Assembly (NCBI GenBank): GCA_030950865.1
Contig: JAUZQR010000194.1
Coordinates: forward strand, 1-18,322
Source of the DNA: Mariprofundaceae bacterium
GTDB taxonomy: Bacteria; Pseudomonadota; Zetaproteobacteria; Mariprofundales; Mariprofundaceae
Direction: 5' to 3'
DNA length: 18,322 nt
The first letter of the stretch is position 1, and the number at the start of each line of letters is the position of its first letter. Below the pieces are notes generated by a model. The model did not search any database. It had not been told where the DNA came from and saw only the letters and a program-made list of their open reading frames with translations. This document shows, piece by piece, positions 6,579 to 14,144 of the stretch. The translations under genes were made by a program, and so were the position numbers.

Positions 6579-7272
6579 AAAGTTCGTTTGCTGGGTGCGT
6601 CTTATCAAAATACTTCATCATTAAAAAGCTTATCATGCATGCGGTAAAGCTGGAAGCCACAATCATATATAATACAATTAGTTGTGCAGATGCAGCGGCA
6701 AGGGGTGAACTGCCTGCCAAAATCATGCCGACAAAAATGCCTGGCATATGCACCAAACCAACAACGCGTAGCGTATCAATGGTTGGGATTAAAGCGGTGG
6801 ACATACCTTTACCAACATTGCCGCCTGAGTTTAGGCGTTCAAACATAATAGATACGGCATTCATGCCGTTGGCAGCAATCATACTGCCCAGTGGAATCAG
6901 GGTGCGCGTATCGTTATCAATCACACCAGCGAAAACCAACCATGGAAGCGTGGCTAAACAGGCGCAGCTTAAACCGATGGTCGTGGCAATCCAGGCTTGT
7001 TTCTGATGCTTGCTGTGATGGGTTGATGATGTTTGTGCTGCTAGTATGCAGAAGAAGAAAATGATGCCTGCTTGTGCCCAATGTGAGGATATATCAAATA
7101 TCCAATGCAATACAAATGCCAAAAGCAACAATTGAATAGGACCACGAATGGAAGCAATCAGCATATTTCGTGAAAGCCCCAACTGTTGGCGGTGTGAAAT
7201 ATAAGCCACACCGGCCAGCAACAACCAAGCAGCCATCAATCCGACCAGCGTATCTTCCCAACTGCTTATCAT
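6577..7272 (-). CDS. fetB: FetB-type (UPF0014) ABC transporter membrane protein
   Basis: Inner-membrane subunit of the UPF0014/FetB group. In E. coli FetAB is implicated in iron export and oxidative-stress resistance. The 231-residue protein is almost entirely hydrophobic, with about six or seven membrane segments (near 8-25, 45-60, 66-80, 93-115, 125-140, 175-187, 195-217). Family motifs are IRGPIQLLL (42-50), NGMNAVSIMFERL (135-147), ALIPTIDTLRVVGLVHMPG (160-178) and MILAGSSPLAA (183-193). It is somewhat shorter than the usual 255-260, mainly at the C-terminus. The start overlaps the rimI stop as ATGA, so it depends on the topA-rimI transcript. The expected ATPase partner FetA is not in the window. 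The substrate is inferred from family only. Confidence 0.87.
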   Translation of the reverse strand: MISSWEDTLVGLMAAWLLLAGVAYISHRQQLGLSRNMLIASIRGPIQLLLLAFVLHWIFDISSHWAQAGIIFFFCILAAQTSSTHHSKHQKQAWIATTIGLSCACLATLPWLVFAGVIDNDTRTLIPLGSMIAANGMNAVSIMFERLNSGGNVGKGMSTALIPTIDTLRVVGLVHMPGIFVGMILAGSSPLAAASAQLIVLYMIVASSFTACMISFLMMKYFDKTHPANEL

Positions 7273-7742
7273 GATATGTTTAGTCTTAGCTGCATAAGAA
7301 TCGCATCTTCACGCGGTTGCCCTTTTATTTCAGGAACATAATAGGCTTTACGACGACCAACTTCGGTAAAATCCAATTGCTTATAAAGCTTTTGGGCAGC
7401 AATATTTGAGGCACGCACTTCGAGCAAGACAAGCGCATAAGCTTGTTTATCGGTTAATAGTTTTTGGCTTAGTTTTCTGGCAATACCTTGACGTTGATAA
7501 GCAGGGGAGACAGCAACCTGCATGATGTGTACCTCATCCAGTATATCTTGGCTTAAGATATAACCTGCGATTTGCGGGTCTGATGTGCACACATGAGATT
7601 CGCAGACATACAAGTCAAAACCTGACTGCATAACATCCAACAATGACTTTTTTGACCATTTTTCTGCAAATAATTGCGTATTTAAGGCAAAAACTGCATC
7701 AATATCATCCACATTGCCCAAGCGGCATATACGTGTGGGCAT
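7269..7742 (-). CDS. rimI: RimI-type N-alpha-acetyltransferase
   Basis: GNAT-fold enzyme that transfers acetyl from acetyl-CoA to protein N-termini, classically ribosomal protein S18. The 157 residues contain the acetyl-CoA loop YQRQGIARKL (82-91, Q/RxxGxA type) and the RimI signature LEVRASNIAAQKLY (107-120; Glu108, Asn113, Tyr120), followed by DFTEVGRRKAYY (124-135) with the Tyr used as general acid. It begins 2 bp after the topA stop and overlaps the fetB start, so it is the middle gene of a topA-rimI-fetB run without its own clear ribosome site. In many proteobacteria rimI lies next to tsaB, but here they are separate. Another GNAT specificity cannot be excluded, but the LEVR...N..A..LY block is strongly RimI-like. 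Confidence 0.88.
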   Translation of the reverse strand: MPTRICRLGNVDDIDAVFALNTQLFAEKWSKKSLLDVMQSGFDLYVCESHVCTSDPQIAGYILSQDILDEVHIMQVAVSPAYQRQGIARKLSQKLLTDKQAYALVLLEVRASNIAAQKLYKQLDFTEVGRRKAYYVPEIKGQPREDAILMQLRLNIS

Positions 7743-7744
7743 CG

Positions 7745-10009
7745 TTATTCAGGTGCTTCGATCTGCTCAATCCAAGTGCAAACTTCTGAATCACAGATGT
7801 GTTGCGTACCATTTCGTTTGGTGATTTTTTCTGTGACATAAGCTGCACCACATTCAGGGCATGGTTTATCAATCGGTTTGTTCCACAGTGCTTTTTTGCA
7901 TTTGGGATATTTTGAGCAGGAATAGAATATCTTTCCGCGCCGCGATTTTTTCTCCAAGAATGTACCTTTGCCACATTCTGGACATTTAATCCCTGTATCT
8001 TTGGGTTTTTCCAATGGCTGGATGCCTTTGCATTCTGGATACGCAGAGCAGCCTAAGAATTTGCCATAGCGCCCTTGTTTGATAAGCATAGGTTTGCCGC
8101 ATTCTTCACACTTTTGATCGGAAACTTCAGGCTCTGGTGCTTCGCCATTGCCATCAAGCGGGCGCGCCTGTTTGCATTCGGGATAACCCGTACAAGCCAA
8201 GAACTTACCATAACGCCCCAATTTGATTGCCATGGGTTTGCCACATTCTGTGCAAATTTCATCGGTTTCTTCATGCGTGACATCGGAGCGTTTCACATTC
8301 TCCATTGTATCATCTACACGGGCTTTGAATGGTGTCCAAAACTCATGTAATAATGGTCGCCATTCACGCTCACCACGTGCGACAGCATCCAGTTGCGATT
8401 CAATTTCAGCGGTAAACCCTGTTTCCACAATGTCGGTAAAATATGTAGTTAAAAATCGGCTAACTATTTCACCAACATCAGTTGGCACAAAACGTTTTTT
8501 ATCCATATCAACATACTGTCGAGTGCGCAAAACATTCAAAATAGATGCATAGGTTGATGGGCGACCAATACCATGCCCTTCAAGCTCTTTCACCAAGGTC
8601 GCTTCACTAAAGCGTGGTTTTGGTTCGGTGAAATGTTGTTTGGGGTTCACAGCCTTAATATCAATAGCATCGCCAACATTCATGGCTGGCAATAAACGAT
8701 CTTTATCATCTTTGGCAGGTTCATCAGTACCTTCAATATATAAGGTTCGGAAACCAGCAAATGCCAATACAGAACCTGTGGCACGTAAAGTTAAGTCGCC
8801 AGACAGCATGTCCACACGCACTTGATCAAGAATGGCTGGAGACATTTGTGATGCCAAAGCACGTTTCCAAATCAGTGTGTATAATTTATGACCATCAGTA
8901 TCCAATACAGAGCGCATAGCTTCGGGTGTACGGGCTGTTGATGTTGGGCGAATGGCTTCATGCGCTTCTTGGGCATTCTTACTCTTAGATTTGAATACAC
9001 GGGGTTTGGTGGGCAAATAATCTTTGCCCCAACGTGAAGAAATATAAGAACGCATATCTGCCAGTGCGTCATCAGATAATGCAATCGAATCGGTACGCAT
9101 ATAGGTAATCAGACCAACAGGCTCGCCATCAACCTCGATACCTTCGTATAGTTTTTGGGCAACTTGCATGGTTTTTCGGGCTGTAAAACCTAATTTCCGT
9201 GAGGCATCCATTTGCAGGCTAGATGTGATAAACGGTGCAGAAGGTTGTTGTTTGGCTTGTTTCTTTTGAATATCGGCAATGCTAAAATCGCCCTGCTCAA
9301 CTTGGCGAGCAGCATCGCGTGCAGACACGCCATCAGGCAATGCAAACTTGCTTAGTGTCTTGCCCGCCATTGCCGTTAGGTGTGATTCAAATGCGCCATT
9401 TTTTGATTCACATGCCGCTTCAATGCTCCAATATTCTTTGGGTTTGAAATCACGAATATGTTGTTCGCGCTCGCAAATTAGGCGCAATGCAACCGATTGC
9501 ACACGACCAGCAGATAAACCGCCACGAATTTTGCGCCACAATAATGGTGATAAGGTAAAACCAACCAAATAATCCAAAGCACTACGCGCTTGTTGGGCAT
9601 CCACCAAGGGCATATTCACTTCCGATGGATTTGCCATCGCCGCATCAATGGCTTTTTTGGTAATTTCATTAAAGGTAATGCGCTGAACTTGTTTGCCTTC
9701 CAAGGCACCGCGTGATTTTAGTTCATCTGCTACATGCCATGCAATCGCTTCACCCTCGCGATCCAAATCGCTGGCAAGGATTAATGTGTCGGCGCGTTTA
9801 AGGGCCTTTTGAATGTCATTGATGCGCTTTTCTTTGTCTTCGATGACCTGATATTTGAGTGCAAAATTGTTGTCGGGATCAACGGAACCATCTTTTTTTG
9901 GAAAAGCACGAATATGACCATAGGAAGCAAGAACTTTGTAACCTTTGCCCAAGTATTTCTCAATTGTTTTTGATTTTGCGGGCGATTCCACGACTACCAC
10001 TGCACTCAT
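7745..10009 (-). CDS. topA: DNA topoisomerase I (type IA)
   Basis: Relaxes negative supercoils by cutting one strand and forming a 5'-phosphotyrosine link. The 754 residues are complete: TOPRIM domain with the Glu of VVESPAK (E8) and DLDREGEAIAWH (81-92), the active-site Tyr303 in YMRTDS, and EGHGIGRPSTYASI (477-490). Four Cys4 zinc ribbons follow at the C-terminus: C586/589/606/612, C634/637/654/660, C676/679/698/704 and C717/720/739/744. The last has altered spacing and is the most diverged. GGAGG at 10017-10021, 7 nt before the ATG, fixes the start. A 97-bp gap to dprA contains a large inverted repeat enclosing a likely promoter, so topA may have its own supercoiling- or protein-responsive control. 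rimI and fetB follow directly. Confidence 0.97.
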   Translation of the reverse strand: MSAVVVVESPAKSKTIEKYLGKGYKVLASYGHIRAFPKKDGSVDPDNNFALKYQVIEDKEKRINDIQKALKRADTLILASDLDREGEAIAWHVADELKSRGALEGKQVQRITFNEITKKAIDAAMANPSEVNMPLVDAQQARSALDYLVGFTLSPLLWRKIRGGLSAGRVQSVALRLICEREQHIRDFKPKEYWSIEAACESKNGAFESHLTAMAGKTLSKFALPDGVSARDAARQVEQGDFSIADIQKKQAKQQPSAPFITSSLQMDASRKLGFTARKTMQVAQKLYEGIEVDGEPVGLITYMRTDSIALSDDALADMRSYISSRWGKDYLPTKPRVFKSKSKNAQEAHEAIRPTSTARTPEAMRSVLDTDGHKLYTLIWKRALASQMSPAILDQVRVDMLSGDLTLRATGSVLAFAGFRTLYIEGTDEPAKDDKDRLLPAMNVGDAIDIKAVNPKQHFTEPKPRFSEATLVKELEGHGIGRPSTYASILNVLRTRQYVDMDKKRFVPTDVGEIVSRFLTTYFTDIVETGFTAEIESQLDAVARGEREWRPLLHEFWTPFKARVDDTMENVKRSDVTHEETDEICTECGKPMAIKLGRYGKFLACTGYPECKQARPLDGNGEAPEPEVSDQKCEECGKPMLIKQGRYGKFLGCSAYPECKGIQPLEKPKDTGIKCPECGKGTFLEKKSRRGKIFYSCSKYPKCKKALWNKPIDKPCPECGAAYVTEKITKRNGTQHICDSEVCTWIEQIEAPE

Positions 10010-10049
10010 TTATCAGCCTCCGTATGGTTCAAAAAGGGCACTATCGGCC

Positions 10050-10099
10050 TGGCTTACCGCTGATTTTTCTATATTTTACAACAAATCAGGGGTAAGCCA
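10050..10099. repeat. 17-bp inverted repeat with 16-nt AT-rich loop
   Basis: Left arm 10050-10066 (TGGCTTACCGCTGATTT) and right arm 10083-10099 (AAATCAGGGGTAAGCCA) are complementary at 16 of 17 positions. The loop 10067-10082 is mostly A/T. No T run follows on either strand, so it is not a standard terminator. It lies between the dprA stop and topA. It may be a dimeric-protein site, a cruciform, or an RNA hairpin in read-through mRNA from dprA. Confidence 0.85.
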
Positions 10100-10100
10100 A
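10073..10100 (-). promoter_or_regulatory. candidate topA promoter inside the inverted repeat
   Basis: On the minus strand TTGGCT (10100 to 10095) and TAAAAT (10078 to 10073) are 16 bp apart, a fair sigma-70 match. The -10 box lies in the loop and the -35 in one arm of the inverted repeat. Transcription would start near 10066, at the foot of the other arm, giving a leader of about 55 nt. Confidence 0.45.
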
Positions 10101-10106
10101 ATCGTT

Positions 10107-11201
10107 TTAGCTACCAAGTGTATAACGACTACCAGGCAAACGTTCAACCACACCTCGTAGTTCAAGGTCGAGCAAGATGGGGGAAAGCTCAGGAACGGTC
10201 AAGTTGCAAGCCTCTGATAAGGCATCCAAGTGTAAAATACCCTGCCCTAAAACATCAAAAACCTTGGTTTCATGTTTGTTGGCTGGCTCAAAGGTCATTT
10301 GCTTTGATGTTGATTCACTATGCCAACCCAATAATTGCAATACTTGCTCGGCAGAGTCAACGAGATTTGCGCCATCACGAATCAACTGATGGCAACCAGC
10401 ATGACCATTGTTTAATACTGAACCAGGCACAGCCAATACCTCGCGCCCATAAGATAATGCATGGTTAGCTGTAATTAATGAGCCAGAACGAATATCTGCT
10501 TCGATGACCAATGTGGCTTGTGCCAAGCCTGCAATAATGCGGTTACGCTGCGGGAAATTTTCAGGGCGCGGTGCTTGCTCTGGTAAAAATTCACTTAATA
10601 CGCACCCACCATGTTCCACAATAGCTTTAACTTGCTGTTCTTGTCGCTGTTGTAAATGCAGAAGCCCACAACCTAATACCGCCACTGTTGGTGTGTGTCC
10701 AAGCAACGCGCCCCCATGGGCTGAAGCATCAATGCCGTAAGCCATACCGCTAATAATCAAGGTGTTATGTTCCGAAAAATAATGGCTCCAGCGACGGGCA
10801 ATAAGTCTGCTTTCATGACTGGATTTACGTGCACCAACAATGGCGAGGCATTGTGTGTGGGATAATGCACTGATATCACCGCGCGCGAACAAAATAAGAG
10901 GAGCATCATCTGTTGCCTTTAAAGCATCAGGATAAGCGGCATCTTCGCTACACAACAATTGAATATCAGCTTGGTTACACTGTTTAAAAATGGCTTGGGC
11001 TTGTTTTACATTCGATTGGGTTAATGCAGCCAGTAATTTTGGTCCGATACCTTCAATTTTTACCCAGTCAGCAGGTGATTTATTCCAAATGGCTTCAAAA
11101 GAACCGCATGCCTCAACAAGTTGGCGACCAAGACAAGCACCGATACCATGTACCAGTGATAGTCGTAATGCAGCAATGGCTGCCGCTGATGTTTCTAACA
11201 T
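10107..11201 (-). CDS. dprA: DNA-processing protein DprA
   Basis: Binds incoming single-stranded DNA during natural transformation and loads RecA. The 364 residues show an N-terminal helix-hairpin-helix-like region with GIGPKLL (51-57). The Rossmann-like core has SGMAYGIDASAHGGAL (151-166), the ssDNA-binding RNRIIAGL (220-227 region) and SGSLITA (239-245). A C-terminal winged-helix domain (about 310-362) has a typical DprA domain order. The protein is intact. It lies 37 bp after a TsaP-like LysM gene, as at PA0020-PA0021 in Pseudomonas. No Shine-Dalgarno is visible before the ATG. Instead a 7-bp GC-rich hairpin (11209-11225) sits there. The next gene, topA, is 97 bp downstream. Confidence 0.96.
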   Translation of the reverse strand: MLETSAAAIAALRLSLVHGIGACLGRQLVEACGSFEAIWNKSPADWVKIEGIGPKLLAALTQSNVKQAQAIFKQCNQADIQLLCSEDAAYPDALKATDDAPLILFARGDISALSHTQCLAIVGARKSSHESRLIARRWSHYFSEHNTLIISGMAYGIDASAHGGALLGHTPTVAVLGCGLLHLQQRQEQQVKAIVEHGGCVLSEFLPEQAPRPENFPQRNRIIAGLAQATLVIEADIRSGSLITANHALSYGREVLAVPGSVLNNGHAGCHQLIRDGANLVDSAEQVLQLLGWHSESTSKQMTFEPANKHETKVFDVLGQGILHLDALSEACNLTVPELSPILLDLELRGVVERLPGSRYTLGS

Positions 11202-11208
11202 GTATGCG

Positions 11209-11225
11209 GCTTGGGGTACCCAAGC
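11209..11225 (-). repeat. short GC-rich hairpin at the dprA ribosome site
   Basis: GCTTGGG, three-base loop, CCCAAGC: a perfect 7-bp inverted repeat located 7 nt before the dprA start codon, where the ribosome site should be. There is no T run. It may lower or control dprA translation, or partly end the upstream transcript. Confidence 0.6.
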
Positions 11226-11238
11226 AAAAGCAGCTTAC

Positions 11239-12291
11239 TTAGCGCGTGGCTTTATTGCGTACAACATCGCCCACATTAATGGAGGATGATGAACGTGTTA
11301 CCAGTGCCAATGAAGCATCTTGATGCGCTACAAGAACCAATAATTCACCAATTTTTTCCTCTGGAAGCGTGACTTCATGACCAGTGATACGGTCTTTAAT
11401 TTTACGACCAGCACGATGGATGGATAAGGCTGTGCCAGCTTTCATTCCAGCATTTATACCAAGATTAATAGCAATAACCTGATTTTGTCCTGCTTCGGCA
11501 GCATCATTACGAATATACAACACCTTGCCTTGTAATGCGCCGTCGGGGAAGTTTGGTTGAATCTTTGTATCAATGTGTATAGCGGGTTTTAAGCGATCAC
11601 CGCGTGATATTTCTTCAAACGTTTTAAGAATAACGCCGCGATAAACACCATCTGTTTCACCTGTAATTTCAACTTGTCCCAAATGTTTTACCAAAACACC
11701 GATGGCTTTGCCAGTATCAGGGTCATAAATTGTGTCATCACTGCGAAACACGTCAAACAACGCGCCTTCGTTAGCAGGCTGTTGCATCTTGATGTACACA
11801 TGGTCATTCGCGCCGTAGTTGATGCGCTCATCTGCAGAATCGAGCAAATAACCAACACCATCAATGGCTTTTGGGCTTACAAATCCTTGTCTAGATAGAG
11901 CTGTGATTAAAAGACTGGTATCTATTTTCCCTTCGAGTCGTTCAACGGGCTTGGAGATAACTGTTGGCTGTGGACGCAGGGTACTTAGACCACCCTGTTT
12001 TTTCTTTTGTGGGTTAAACCAAATTTCATTGCCTGGATAAATGAGGTCAGGATTGGTGATGTAAAGATTTTTCTCCCATATTTTCAGCCACTTATACGGG
12101 TCTTTAAAGAAATAATTGGCAATATCCCAAAGTGTGTCACCTTTTTTGACTACATATGGTTGTGGTAAATTAACCTTCACATCTGCTGTAGTGACACCTT
12201 CAGGTAAACTAAGATTATCTGCCTGAACGGTGTGTGATACCGAAAACATCATGAAACTGGCGACAAGTGCGATAAAAAATCGATGCAACAT
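11239..12291 (-). CDS. TsaP-like LysM peptidoglycan-binding protein
   Basis: Predicted periplasmic protein of 350 residues. It has a signal peptide (MLHRFFIALV to HTVQA, cleavage about residue 24) and a LysM domain at about 45-95 with YVVKKGDTLWDIANYFF and NPDLIYPGNEIWF. A long beta-rich C-terminal region follows, like the FlgT-type domain of TsaP. TsaP anchors the type IV pilus secretin to peptidoglycan in Neisseria and Myxococcus, and its Pseudomonas homologue PA0020 also sits just before dprA. The frame opens at 12330, but GAGGG at 12300-12304 lies 8 nt before the ATG at 12291, and that start gives a clean signal peptide. No pilus genes are in the window, so the pilus link rests on homology and gene order. 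A general LysM envelope protein is the alternative. Confidence 0.85.
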   Translation of the reverse strand: MLHRFFIALVASFMMFSVSHTVQADNLSLPEGVTTADVKVNLPQPYVVKKGDTLWDIANYFFKDPYKWLKIWEKNLYITNPDLIYPGNEIWFNPQKKKQGGLSTLRPQPTVISKPVERLEGKIDTSLLITALSRQGFVSPKAIDGVGYLLDSADERINYGANDHVYIKMQQPANEGALFDVFRSDDTIYDPDTGKAIGVLVKHLGQVEITGETDGVYRGVILKTFEEISRGDRLKPAIHIDTKIQPNFPDGALQGKVLYIRNDAAEAGQNQVIAINLGINAGMKAGTALSIHRAGRKIKDRITGHEVTLPEEKIGELLVLVAHQDASLALVTRSSSSINVGDVVRNKATR

Positions 12292-12419
12292 ATTAAATAC
12301 CCTCATTATAATACTTTCAATTACAGACATGATTTAATGCAACTTACATGTTAACGCAAGCATGGCACGCTCGAACCCGCGACGCAACTTTAGACAGTAA
12401 GCAAGCATTGTTTTTCTAC

Positions 12420-13046
12420 TTAAGAAGCACCTGTTTTTGGCTCTTCACCTGCCAATATGCGCTGCATATTTCCGATGTGCCTAGCGGCGACGAGTAGCCC
12501 TAAAATAATACAGGAAAAAAGTGAACTTGGCTCATGTGTAGACCATGACAATATGCCAAATGACCATGCGAAAAGTGGTAACATGATTGCCGCCACAACA
12601 GATGCTAATGATACATAACGTGTTAGTTTAAATAGTAAAAACCACGTGATAAAGGTTGCTACAGCAACCCAAGGAAGCCATGGAATAAGCACGCCAAACA
12701 TGGTTGCCACACCTTTGCCGCCTTTAAATTTTAAATAGATTGGAAAAACATGCCCTATAAATACTGCCAGCGCGACTGCTGCAACCAGTGTTATGTCATC
12801 TTGTAAATAATCAGTTAAAGCTACGGCAAGGGAGCCTTTACCAATATCCGCAAGTAATGTCAGAATACCTACTTTTTTCCCGCCTGTGCGCAATGCATTG
12901 GTCGCACCAATATTGCCGCTGCCATGCTCTCTTGGATCCTTGCCAGTTAACCCGCGCGCAAACAATAAACCAAATGGAATTGCGCCCAATAAATAGGCCG
13001 CGAGTATGACTGTGATGGCGATATATGGGGCTTGAAATAAATCCAT
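12420..13046 (-). CDS. plsY: acyl-phosphate:glycerol-3-phosphate acyltransferase PlsY
   Basis: Inner-membrane enzyme that acylates glycerol-3-phosphate with acyl-phosphate (from PlsX) to give lysophosphatidate, the first step of phospholipid synthesis. All family motifs are present: YLLGAIPFGLLFAR near the N-terminus, GSGNIGATNALR, the KGSLAV segment, GHVFPIYLKFKGGKGVAT and near the C-terminus ARHIGNMQRIL. About five or six membrane segments are seen. The open frame can be extended to a TTG at 13073, but the ATG at 13046 overlaps the stop of the epimerase-like gene (TAATG). It gives 208 residues, the usual size, so I take the ATG and infer coupling. plsX is not in the window. A gap of about 130 bp to the LysM gene follows. 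Confidence 0.96.
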   Translation of the reverse strand: MDLFQAPYIAITVILAAYLLGAIPFGLLFARGLTGKDPREHGSGNIGATNALRTGGKKVGILTLLADIGKGSLAVALTDYLQDDITLVAAVALAVFIGHVFPIYLKFKGGKGVATMFGVLIPWLPWVAVATFITWFLLFKLTRYVSLASVVAAIMLPLFAWSFGILSWSTHEPSSLFSCIILGLLVAARHIGNMQRILAGEEPKTGAS

Positions 13047-13993
13047 TAATGTTTGCGATAGCGTGTGCGGCAATGATCGAGCTTATCTTGTAAGCGTTCA
13101 ATTTGATTGCCTGTAATATAGTTTGGAAGCACTGATTCTAAACTTGCTGGTTGCCCAAATTGAGCAGGAAAACATTCACCTTCTACCACATTATCATGTT
13201 GTAATAATAACAATTGATCGGTTGTTAATAAGGGCGTGGGTAGTAAGCGTGACATGGTTGCTAACAGTTGAGCAAATACACTTGGCACAGGTAACAATAG
13301 GCGTTTGCGCTGTAATGTTGTCATAAGAAATATCATCAGTTCCATAAAACTATACGCTTTAGGACCTGCTAATTCATAGGTTTGTTCACGTACATGGCGG
13401 TTGCCAATGCTTTGTACAAATACGCGTGCAACATCTTCCACCCACACGGGTTGAAAACGTGTTTCAGGCTGAATAACAGGTAATATTGGCAGCATAGCGG
13501 ACATATCTTTAAATTTTGTGAAAAATGAGTCGCCTGCACCATAAATGATAGATGGGCGAATCAATGTCCATGCCATGCCGCTCTGGCGTACATAACCCTC
13601 GGCATCGCCTTTACTACGTGAATAGCCACTGGCTGGAACTGTTCCTGCACCCAATGCGCTCATATGTAAATATTGTTTTACATTGTGGCGTTTACAAGCG
13701 GCTAAAACATGCTCTGTGCCGTGTACATGCACGGTATCAAAGTCATAACGACCACGTTCAAACAGTAGACCAACCAAGTTAATTACACAGTCAGCACCTG
13801 TAACAGCCTCATCTAAACCGCGCCCATCACTTAAATCAGCTTTTACCAAATGTACACCTTCTACAATCAGTGAGCGTGCTTTTTCGGGGTGTCGGCAGGC
13901 GACGGTAACATGATGTCCTGCACGGATTGCTTGTCTAACCATGACTCGTCCGACAAATCCACTTCCACCAATGATACATACACGTTGTGCCAT
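13046..13993 (-). CDS. NDUFA9-like NAD(P)-binding epimerase-fold protein
   Basis: Atypical short-chain dehydrogenase/NmrA-like protein of 315 residues, similar to the complex I accessory subunit NDUFA9 group. Its role in bacteria is uncertain. The Rossmann dinucleotide loop is IIGGSGFVGR (about residues 8-17), followed by VACRHPEKA, KADLSD and VINLVGLL. The active-site area has MSALGAG and YSRSKGDAE, so the YxxxK motif is present in the form Y-S-R-S-K. RPSIIYG and FQPVWVEDVA are typical of the extended SDR group. The frame opens at 14026, but GAGGGGG ends about 6 nt before the ATG at 13993, which also gives the standard start just ahead of the loop. It is coupled to plsY by TAATG, which hints at a lipid or membrane role. 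Confidence 0.86.
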   Translation of the reverse strand: MAQRVCIIGGSGFVGRVMVRQAIRAGHHVTVACRHPEKARSLIVEGVHLVKADLSDGRGLDEAVTGADCVINLVGLLFERGRYDFDTVHVHGTEHVLAACKRHNVKQYLHMSALGAGTVPASGYSRSKGDAEGYVRQSGMAWTLIRPSIIYGAGDSFFTKFKDMSAMLPILPVIQPETRFQPVWVEDVARVFVQSIGNRHVREQTYELAGPKAYSFMELMIFLMTTLQRKRLLLPVPSVFAQLLATMSRLLPTPLLTTDQLLLLQHDNVVEGECFPAQFGQPASLESVLPNYITGNQIERLQDKLDHCRTRYRKH

Positions 13994-14098
13994 GCTTTCC
14001 CCCTCATATGTGATGTTAAATAGCAAGTATGCAAAGCCCTGCCCTTTAGCGCAATGGAATTATATGTAGGTAACGTATTGGATGATACATTTAGGGCA

Positions 14099-14125
14099 TA
14101 AAAAAAGGTGCCGAAGCACCTTTTT
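14099..14125 (-). terminator. Rho-independent terminator of the dnaG-rpoD operon
   Basis: On the minus strand AAAAAGGTGC, UUCG tetraloop, GCACCTTTTTTT: a 10-bp stem followed by a run of seven T, about 20 bp after the rpoD stop. The stem is also followed by T on the plus strand, but no plus-strand gene ends here. Confidence 0.95.
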
Positions 14126-14144
14126 AAAATATCACGATTAGAGC

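Noticed and set aside
10050..10099. Rho-independent terminator between dprA and topA
   Set aside because: The stem is strong but no T run directly follows either arm, and a 16-nt loop is unusual for a terminator.
12292..12310. Perfect TATAAT just before the LysM gene as its promoter
   Set aside because: It has no -35 partner at a suitable distance, and transcription would begin within the GAGGG ribosome site.
12364..12390. Possible tRNA gene on the minus strand
   Set aside because: Only a GGGTTCGA-like T-loop string is present. The T stem does not pair and no D or anticodon arms can be drawn, so it is kept only as a low-interest fragment.
13047..13073. TTG start extending PlsY by nine residues
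   Set aside because: The TAATG overlap with the upstream gene and the usual PlsY length favour the ATG at 13046.
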